Source: JBDNFP01 sp041689775
Lineage (GTDB): Bacteria; Bacteroidota; Bacteroidia; Cytophagales; Spirosomataceae
Assembly: GCA_041689775.1 (NCBI GenBank)
Contig: JBDNFP010000071.1
Coordinates: forward strand, 1-11,831
Reading direction: 5' to 3'
Length of the DNA: 11,831 bases
This document shows positions 7,198 through 11,831 of this stretch, piece after piece. The notes under the pieces are model-generated. The model was not told the origin of the DNA and searched no databases. It saw only the letters and a list, made by a program, of their open reading frames with translations. A program made the translations under genes and the position numbers. The first letter of the stretch is position 1, and each line of letters starts with the position of its first letter.

Positions 7198-8300
7198 GCC
7201 ATATCATCGATTAGGTCATCAATATGCTCCAATCCAACGGAAATTCGTAAGAGATTTGTCGGGGTTAGGGTATCCAGTCCTTCTACCGAAGCCCGATGTT
7301 CAATCAGGCTTTCGACGCCTCCCAAACTGGTAGCTTTGGTAAACAATTGTAATCGGTTCAAAAACCGTAGGGCATTTGGTCCATCGCCTTTGATCTGCAC
7401 GGAAAGCATCCCTCCGGCGTGCGCCATCTGTTGCTGTGCTATTTCATACCCCGGATGGGAAGCTAGTCCGGGGTAGTGCACGCACTCGACCGAACCGTGT
7501 TTCTCCAAAAACTCCGCTAGCTGTTGGGCATTAGCGGACTGCTGTCGTACCCGCACGGCCAGGGTTTTTATGCCACGAGCCACCATCCAGCAATCAAACG
7601 GGGAAGGTACCGCACCGCCCAACGTTTGAATTTGCCTCGCCCGCGCGGCCAGTTCATTATTTTCTTTGAATATCAGAGCTCCACTCAGTACATCACTATG
7701 CCCGCTCAGGTACTTCGTCGTGGAATGCATCACTACATCACAACCAAGGTCTAGAGGGCGTTGAAGTAAGGGAGTTGCCCAGGTGTTATCGCACGCGCTC
7801 ACTATATTGTGCTCACGGGTCAACGCAGCGATAGCCGCTACATCACACACTTTTAGCATAGGGTTTGAAGGAGTTTCCAGCCAGATCAGCTTCGTTTCTG
7901 GACGGATCGCAGCTTCAATTACCTCTAAACTAGTAGTATCCACTTTTGAGAAGGTTAGCCCCCAACTGACAAAAAAATCTTGCAACAGAGAAGGCGTGCC
8001 GTAGTAAGCATCATCGGGTACTATGACGTGGTCCCCCGGTTTCAGGCATTGAAACAGCGTCATCGTAGCCGCCTGACCTGATGCAAACGCCATGGCAACC
8101 GCTCCTCCTTCGAGGGCGGTCAGGGCGGTTTCTAACTGCTGCCGATTGGGGTTGCCCGCCCGGGCATAGAGGTAGCCGTGGGGTAGCTCATAGTTTTGGT
8201 CTCGTTCAAACGTGGTGGAAAAATATAACGGAGACACCACCGCCGCCGCGTTTGAATCCTTAAAATGAGTACTCCTCAGGGCAATAGTTTCGGGCTTCAT
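7182..8300 (-). CDS. Trans-sulfuration-family PLP-dependent enzyme (cystathionine synthase/lyase type)
   Basis: A 372-residue member of the Cys/Met metabolism PLP-enzyme family (cystathionine gamma-synthase, beta-/gamma-lyase, methionine gamma-lyase). The PLP lysine is K196 in MHSTTKYLSGHSD. D171 in DNTWATP should contact the pyridine nitrogen, Y99 in DDAYYGT should stack on the ring, and Y45/R47 in YLYARAGNPN should bind the phosphate of the partner subunit. The C-terminal SLGGVESLIEH motif and R in LLRISVGLEH (substrate carboxylate) are present. The motif continues HRAS rather than the HPAS common in many family members, suggesting a subgroup whose exact reaction is unsettled. Synthase and lyase activities cannot be separated by reading alone, so no gene symbol is given. 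The cytoplasmic reaction would act on homoserine esters, cystathionine or methionine. The gene stands alone: its tail overlaps the SDR and its head faces the thioredoxin pseudogene. Confidence 0.9.
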   Translation of the reverse strand: MKPETIALRSTHFKDSNAAAVVSPLYFSTTFERDQNYELPHGYLYARAGNPNRQQLETALTALEGGAVAMAFASGQAATMTLFQCLKPGDHVIVPDDAYYGTPSLLQDFFVSWGLTFSKVDTTSLEVIEAAIRPETKLIWLETPSNPMLKVCDVAAIAALTREHNIVSACDNTWATPLLQRPLDLGCDVVMHSTTKYLSGHSDVLSGALIFKENNELAARARQIQTLGGAVPSPFDCWMVARGIKTLAVRVRQQSANAQQLAEFLEKHGSVECVHYPGLASHPGYEIAQQQMAHAGGMLSVQIKGDGPNALRFLNRLQLFTKATSLGGVESLIEHRASVEGLDTLTPTNLLRISVGLEHIDDLIDDMAQALA

Positions 8301-8326
8301 GAACTAAATCTACGATTGTGAATTGA

Positions 8327-8334
8327 CAAATATG
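8327..8334 (-). promoter_or_regulatory. Candidate -7 element for the PLP enzyme
   Basis: Read on the minus strand, CATATTTG differs from TAnnTTTG only at the first base. It would start transcription about 20 bases before the ATG at 8300. The -33 region is unconvincing. A short dyad, ACAATT 8392-8397 with AATTGT 8406-8411, lies farther upstream. Confidence 0.28.
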
Positions 8335-8432
8335 ACTAGTAAAACTGGATAATTTTAAAGAAAAAGACGATTTTCTCCGTAAAATAGTGCCACAATTGGA
8401 ATAGAAATTGTTTTGTTGTAAATTACTTTAAG

Positions 8433-8476
8433 GAATCGGCAAACCCTTATTTTTACCTTTTATTATTCGCCGATTC
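8433..8476. promoter_or_regulatory. Inverted repeat ahead of the thioredoxin pseudogene
   Basis: GAATCGGC at 8433-8440 and GCCGATTC at 8469-8476 are perfect 8-bp inverted arms separated by 28 A/T-rich bases, ending 19 bases before the ATG at 8496. Between the arms is TACCTTTT (8454-8461), a near match to a -7 box. The arms may therefore be paired operator half-sites flanking a promoter, or a hairpin if the promoter lies farther upstream. Confidence 0.33.
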
Positions 8477-8495
8477 ATCCTTTATTGAACTAATA

Positions 8496-9773
8496 ATGCC
8501 AAGATCTCTTTTCTTCACTACTTCATTACGTACCCTGTTTCTGTGTGCTTCTGTCCTTTTGGTTAGTTACGAGCACGCCTTCGCGTAGGGAATCACGTTT
8601 TTACAAACTGACTTCAATCAACTTATTGCGGAAGCGAAAAAACAGAATAAGCTGGCCTTCATTGAGGTGTACCTCACCGGGTGCACTCATTGTGAAGCCT
8701 TAGCACCAGCGTTGGAGGAGAAAAAAGTAGGGAATTTTTATAATCAGCAATTTGTGAGCATGAAAATCGAGGCTAATTCCGCGTTAGCTAAATCCATGCA
8801 GGAAAAACAAAAACTATATTTCTCTGAATTTCCTCTGCTATTTTATTGCGATACCAACGGAAACCTACTCCATCAAACTACTCCGCTGCACCAGCCAACC
8901 CGAGAGCAATATAGTAAGGAAGTAATTAAAAAAGCGAAAGACGCGCAGTCTCCTGCCATCAGTACAAGTGGGTACCCACTCCTGCCATCAGTACAAGTGG
9001 GTACCCAACCCATTTTGCGGCGGGAGATCGTGATCCAATTTATCTGATCGATTATGGTAAGTTCACCAAAACTATCCGGGATACGACCCAACTCTACCGG
9101 ATCAACGAGGAGCTAGCTAAGATATTCAAAGACCCGATAAACCTGGAAAGCCCTTCGGGTTTTTACGTGTTGTCCCGCCTCATCAACGATCTACAAAACC
9201 CCATGGCTCGGCACTTTTTTGCTCACCTCGATACGTACAAAACAAAGCATGGACTCAACCCAACTGACGGGAGAAGGGATTTTATACCAGACCCTCTACG
9301 GGCAAAGAGGGAATTCACTTCCCTCCGCTGAGGTAATAGCCATTCGGAAAGCCATGGTCAGTTTAGGAAATCCGGCCAATGTTGCCGATAACCGTACTAT
9401 TCTGAAAGAATTAGAAGCCTATTTTAGAGAAAAAGCCACCGATGCCGCCACGATTCGGTTTGACCAATACCAAACGGTAAATAAGCTGGGTTTGCCGGAT
9501 TACGCCTACATGGTTCGCTGTTTCAATGAAAATGCTTCAACGGACGCATACGCTGAGAAGCTTATCAGTTGGGTTTATAGAGCCGTTAAAGATCTAAAAC
9601 CTGCTGATCGCAGTAAAGCAGAAGTAGCCGAGCTATATCGGGAACAGTCGGAAGCCTGCCGACGCATGGGAAAGATCACCGAAGGGAAAAAAGCGGCCGA
9701 AACCACCCTAACCATTGCTAAAACGGTGGGGGAAAAGACCAATAGTTTTGATAAACAGCTGGGAAAGTTTTGA
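8496..9773 (+). pseudogene. Broken gene for a secreted thioredoxin-fold protein (three lesions)
   Basis: The ATG at 8496 starts a 30-codon signal peptide ending HAFA, followed by TAG (8586-8588) where Bacteroidota exports often have Gln, so CAG to TAG is the likely change. The same frame continues GITFLQTDFNQLIAEAK and a thioredoxin domain with C63-T-H-C66 (TGCTHCEAL) and a cis-proline-like EFPLLFY (P113). At 8950-9007 a perfect 29-bp tandem duplication shifts the frame; without it, reading 9008 onward gives an open continuation starting THFAAGDRDP and reaching at least HLDTYKTKHGL. A further +1 shift is needed near 9225-9265. Dropping one C of the CCC at 9259-9261 joins HGLN to QLTGEGILYQTLYGQ, which runs to TGA at 9771-9773. 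The repaired product would be about 415 residues, with a helical C-terminal half. Its role, probably redox or envelope-related, is inferred only from the CxxC fold. Fragments starting at 8667 or 9219 are unlikely to be functional proteins. Confidence 0.85.
8950..9007 (+). repeat. Perfect 29-bp tandem duplication inside the pseudogene
   Basis: Bases 8950-8978 are repeated exactly as 8979-9007; each unit begins CTCCTGCCATCAG and ends GGGTACCCA. The match stops at both outer edges. Because 29 is not a multiple of three, the second copy shifts the reading frame. Removing either copy restores an open frame of more than 80 codons. The lack of any difference between copies points to a recent event, or to an assembly or sequencing artefact. 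Confidence 0.95.
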
Positions 9774-9833
9774 TGGACCCACTTCTTTGTCATAATTTTT
9801 CCTCTGAATTATCCTATTTAGAGTATTTTTCAA

Positions 9834-9841
9834 TAGCTTTG
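9834..9841 (+). promoter_or_regulatory. -7 promoter element for the dienoyl-CoA isomerase
   Basis: TAGCTTTG matches TAnnTTTG at all fixed positions and would set transcription start near 9848, giving a leader of about 38 bases. A -33 TTTG at standard distance is not evident. The palindrome at 9847-9860 begins 5 bases downstream, which supports a regulated promoter here. Confidence 0.45.
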
Positions 9842-9843
9842 CG

Positions 9844-9871
9844 ATAGTATGCATGCATACGAATATACTAT
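9844..9871. promoter_or_regulatory. Palindromic operator candidate upstream of the dienoyl-CoA isomerase
   Basis: GTATGCATGCATAC at 9847-9860 is a perfect 14-bp palindrome. It overlaps a wider inverted repeat, ATAGTAT at 9844-9850 with ATACTAT at 9865-9871. Both overlap the predicted transcription start and end 15-26 bases before the ATG at 9887. Bacterial fatty-acid degradation genes are often repressed by acyl-CoA-responsive regulators (TetR- or GntR-type) bound at such positions; which regulator acts here is unknown and none is encoded in the window. Confidence 0.45.
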
Positions 9872-9886
9872 TTAACCTATACCTCC

Positions 9887-10696
9887 ATGGAACTTACCAC
9901 CCTGCTACTAACCATAGAAAACCATATTGCTCATGTTCGCTTCAACCGACCTGAGCGCGCTAATGCCCTTAACCAACTCGCCTGGGACGAGCTTAAACAC
10001 GTTTTCGAATCACTCGATGAGAATGAGAATGTGAGGGTGATACTGCTCAGTGGGGAAGGAAGACATTTTTGCTCAGGCATTGACCTCGAACTCCTGATGA
10101 GCATTGGTGGCTTAAACAATACGTGTGAAGGGCGAAAGCGGGAACAGCTACGCCGGCAGGTTCTGGCGCTGCAAGCTCCGATCAATGCCATTGAACAATG
10201 TAGCAAACCAGTAATCGCCGCTGTTCACGGAGGCTGCATTGGAGGTGCGGTAGATATCATTGCCGCTTGCGACATGCGTTACTCCACCGAAGATGCCTAC
10301 TTTACCATCCGTGAAATTGACATGGGTATGGTAGCCGATCTCGGTACTTTGCAACGACTCCCCCGCCTGATCCCGGAAGGAATACTACGAGAAATGGCCT
10401 ACACGGGCAGAAAAGTACACGGCCCCGAAGCGGCGCGGATCGGCTTAGTCAATAAAACTTATGACACTGTTGATTCACTCCATGACGGAGTAAAGGAATT
10501 GGCCGGGCAGATTGCTACCAAATCTCCGATTGCCATTCGGGGCACCAAACATATTCTCAACCACGCTCGTGATCATTCGGTGGCGGATGGGCTTAGCTAC
10601 ATGGCGACCTGGAACGCCGCCATGCTGATATCCACCGATCTGGCTGAGGCTTTTCAAGCTACTTTACAAAAGCGTCCGGCCAAGTTTGATAATTAA
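9887..10696 (+). CDS. Delta3,5-delta2,4-dienoyl-CoA isomerase (ECH1-like crotonase)
   Basis: A 269-residue crotonase-fold enzyme that should isomerise 3,5-dienoyl-CoA to 2,4-dienoyl-CoA during breakdown of unsaturated fatty acids. FNRPERANALN (19-29) and HFCSGIDL (60-67) form the CoA pocket and first oxyanion-hole strand; VHGGCIGGAVD supplies the second. What separates it from ordinary enoyl-CoA hydratases is the acidic set D123 (GGAVD), E143 (REID) and D151 (VADLGTLQRLP). Its spacing of 20 and 8 residues equals that of rat ECH1 D176, E196 and D204 as I recall that enzyme. AYTGRKVHGPEAARIGLVN is also ECH1-like. The length matches mature ECH1 without a mitochondrial leader or the peroxisomal C-terminal signal. 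The ATG at 9887 lies directly before the first beta strand. The next gene, 76 bases on, encodes the enzyme that would use the product. A perfect -7 box and a palindrome precede it. Confidence 0.92.
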   Translation: MELTTLLLTIENHIAHVRFNRPERANALNQLAWDELKHVFESLDENENVRVILLSGEGRHFCSGIDLELLMSIGGLNNTCEGRKREQLRRQVLALQAPINAIEQCSKPVIAAVHGGCIGGAVDIIAACDMRYSTEDAYFTIREIDMGMVADLGTLQRLPRLIPEGILREMAYTGRKVHGPEAARIGLVNKTYDTVDSLHDGVKELAGQIATKSPIAIRGTKHILNHARDHSVADGLSYMATWNAAMLISTDLAEAFQATLQKRPAKFDN

Positions 10697-10772
10697 ATTA
10701 TGAATTAACGGCGATTTTTTGACCTTATTTTAGATAACCTCATCCTTTTACCTAAAAACTAACACCTTACTT

Positions 10773-11663
10773 ATGAACCCTACCCAAGGAATGCTCCGCA
10801 ATGACGCGCTGCAAGGAAAAACAATTATCGTGACTGGTGGAGGCACCGGCCTTGGAAAATCTATGTCCCAGTACTTTCTGGAACTAGGCGCCAACGTTGT
10901 TATTTGTAGCCGAAAAATGTCAGTCATTGACGCCGCCGTGGAAGAACTGCAAGCCGCAACGGGCGGTAATGTAGTAGGAGTAGAGTGTGATGTTCGAAAA
11001 ACGGATCAGATTGAAAATGTAATTGCACAATCCATTGAGCGCTTTGGGGAGGTGAATGGTATTGTCAACAACTCCGCTGGTAATTTCATCAGCCCAACCG
11101 AGAGGCTCTCCTACAAGGCTATGGATGCAATAGTGGATATTGTACTTCGCGGTACCTACTACTTTACTTTGGCTCTTGGCAAATACTGGATTGCAAATAA
11201 CATCAAGGGTACGGTCTTGAATATTTCTACTACGTACGCCTGGACTGGCTCAGGCTGGGTAGTACCTTCGGCTATGGCAAAAGCCGGAGTATTGGCTATG
11301 ACCAAATCATTGGCGTTCGAATGGGGCCGGCACGGTATACGTCTCAATGCCGTGGCACCCGGCCCGTTTCCTACCAAAGGTGCCTGGGACCGCTTGTTTC
11401 CGGCCGAGTTAGCCGAAAAATTTGCCTTTGAAAACCGTATTCCCCTCAAACGTGTCGGCGATCATCAGGAATTAGCTAACTTAGCGGCCTATTTGATGTC
11501 TGACTTCTCGGCGTACGTGACTGGTGAAGTAATCACGATCGACGGAGGGGAAGTTTTAGCAGCCGGACAATTTAACTTCCTGAATGAAGTAACGGAGGAG
11601 CAATGGGACACCATTGAGGCCCAAATTAAAACCGCAAACCGCAGTAGCAAAAAGGAAGAATAA
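10773..11663 (+). CDS. 2,4-dienoyl-CoA reductase, SDR type (DECR1-like)
   Basis: A 296-residue SDR that should reduce 2,4-dienoyl-CoA to a trans-3-enoyl-CoA with NADPH. The nucleotide motif TGGGTGLG is at residues 21-28, and CSRKM after the second strand suits NADPH. NNSAGNFISPTERLS is a signature shared with mitochondrial DECR1. The catalytic pair is Y155 and K170 in TTYAWTGSGWVVPSAMAK, 15 residues apart as in DECR1 (Y199/K214) instead of the four residues of classical SDRs; S166 matches the additional DECR serine. IDGGEVLAAGQFN and EQWDTIEAQIK continue the DECR resemblance almost to the C-terminus. This is unrelated in fold and cofactors to the flavin/iron-sulfur FadH of Escherichia coli. 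It follows the ECH1-like isomerase on the same strand by 76 bases with no clear terminator between, so the two may be co-transcribed. The ATG at 10773 gives about 15 residues before the core domain, a plausible start. Confidence 0.93.
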   Translation: MNPTQGMLRNDALQGKTIIVTGGGTGLGKSMSQYFLELGANVVICSRKMSVIDAAVEELQAATGGNVVGVECDVRKTDQIENVIAQSIERFGEVNGIVNNSAGNFISPTERLSYKAMDAIVDIVLRGTYYFTLALGKYWIANNIKGTVLNISTTYAWTGSGWVVPSAMAKAGVLAMTKSLAFEWGRHGIRLNAVAPGPFPTKGAWDRLFPAELAEKFAFENRIPLKRVGDHQELANLAAYLMSDFSAYVTGEVITIDGGEVLAAGQFNFLNEVTEEQWDTIEAQIKTANRSSKKEE

Positions 11664-11723
11664 ACTTTTTTGGGGTATCATTGGGTAAATCCCTACTGTA
11701 CCCTACTAAAATGAAAGGATTAA

Positions 11724-11777
11724 ATGGGAAAATCGGATTTTTGTAGTTCCTCAACAACAAATCTCCTTTTTTCCCAT
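11724..11777 (+). promoter_or_regulatory. Inverted repeat that covers the next gene's start codon
   Basis: ATGGGAAAA at 11724-11732 is the exact reverse complement of TTTTCCCAT at 11769-11777, whose last two bases belong to the start codon at 11776. The spacer is 36 bases and contains GATTTTTG (11736-11743), a one-mismatch -7 box. A read-through transcript from the reductase gene could fold and hide the start, while one begun at the internal promoter would lack the left arm. This is a speculative reading of a clear dyad. Confidence 0.3.
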
Positions 11778-11831
11778 GAAGCAGAGCCTCATCGACGAAA
11801 TTACGAAAGTTCTAAAAAGAGTGCCAATCGT
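11776..11831 (+). CDS. Start of an unrecognised gene (partial, runs off the window)
   Basis: An ATG at 11776 opens a frame to the window end, giving 18 complete residues starting MKQSLIDEITKVLKRVP. The stretch looks like an amphipathic helix with no signal peptide, so a cytoplasmic protein is likely. The family cannot be named from this length. It lies 112 bases after the reductase on the same strand and could belong to the same fatty-acid-degradation cluster, though a near-consensus -7 box between them suggests it may have its own promoter. Confidence 0.5.
   Translation, partial: MKQSLIDEITKVLKRVPI

Noticed and set aside
8667..9047. Stand-alone small thioredoxin-like gene starting at GTG 8667
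   Set aside because: It lacks the first part of the fold and a signal peptide, both of which lie in the same frame just upstream across one TAG, and its last 30 or so residues are an artefact of the 29-bp duplication.
9219..9773. Stand-alone 184-residue gene starting near 9219
   Set aside because: Its first residues are out-of-frame translation of the upstream thioredoxin gene. The genuine part joins that gene by a one-base correction, so it is the C-terminal part of the pseudogene.
11672..11704. Possible terminator after the reductase (GGGGTA with TACCCT, inner GGG/CCC)
   Set aside because: The outer stem is only five or six pairs and no T-run follows; the T-run at 11665-11671 precedes the stem.
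11711..11746. Eleven-codon ORF (MKGLNGKIGFL) that could be a leader peptide
   Set aside because: Too short to distinguish from chance, with no codon-rich regulatory run and no ribosome-binding signal.
1..11831. Frequent GTAC words (as in GGTACC, CGTAC)
   Set aside because: They mostly arise from favoured codons such as TAC, GTA and ACC side by side; they show no spacing pattern and do not resemble a repeat family.

Overview
The window looks like a chromosomal segment from a member of the Bacteroidota, most likely order Cytophagales. Three things point there: a DUF5686/carboxypeptidase-like regulatory domain outer-membrane protein, a secreted M1 metallopeptidase, and start codons that lack Shine-Dalgarno sequences but have TAnnTTTG-type -7 elements upstream. 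Base composition is moderate (roughly balanced AT/GC, by eye). No phage, insertion sequence, CRISPR array, tRNA or rRNA was seen. Most of it is ordinary core or metabolic sequence, and I found no convincing new multi-gene system.

Layout from left to right. Positions 3-110 hold the unrecognised C-terminal tail of a gene that enters from the left, followed by about 350 bases without a gene. Next come a secreted M1 zinc aminopeptidase (+, start reassigned to 464), a hairpin, and a NahK-like sugar/aminoglycoside-type kinase (+). Convergent to these is a large DUF5686 envelope protein (-, start reassigned to 6093). A divergent intergenic region with two dyads leads into a retinol-dehydrogenase-like SDR (+). 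The SDR's last codons overlap, tail to tail, the end of a Cys/Met-metabolism PLP enzyme (-).

Divergent from the PLP enzyme is a broken gene for a secreted thioredoxin-fold protein (8496-9773). It carries three lesions: an in-frame amber codon at the predicted signal-peptide cleavage site, a perfect 29-bp tandem duplication that shifts the frame, and a further +1 shift about 250 bases downstream. The two shifts sum to +30, so the original frame returns for the last third of the gene.

The right end holds two same-strand genes that make biochemical sense together. One is a delta3,5-delta2,4-dienoyl-CoA isomerase resembling mitochondrial ECH1, with its D-E-D catalytic set conserved at the expected spacing. 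The other is a 2,4-dienoyl-CoA reductase of the SDR type resembling mitochondrial DECR1. In sequence they would turn 3,5-dienoyl-CoA into 2,4-dienoyl-CoA and then a 3-enoyl-CoA, which is the reductase branch of unsaturated fatty-acid beta-oxidation. A perfect 14-bp palindrome lies just downstream of a perfect -7 element ahead of the isomerase and is a good operator candidate. The window ends 56 bases into another + strand gene that is not recognisable.
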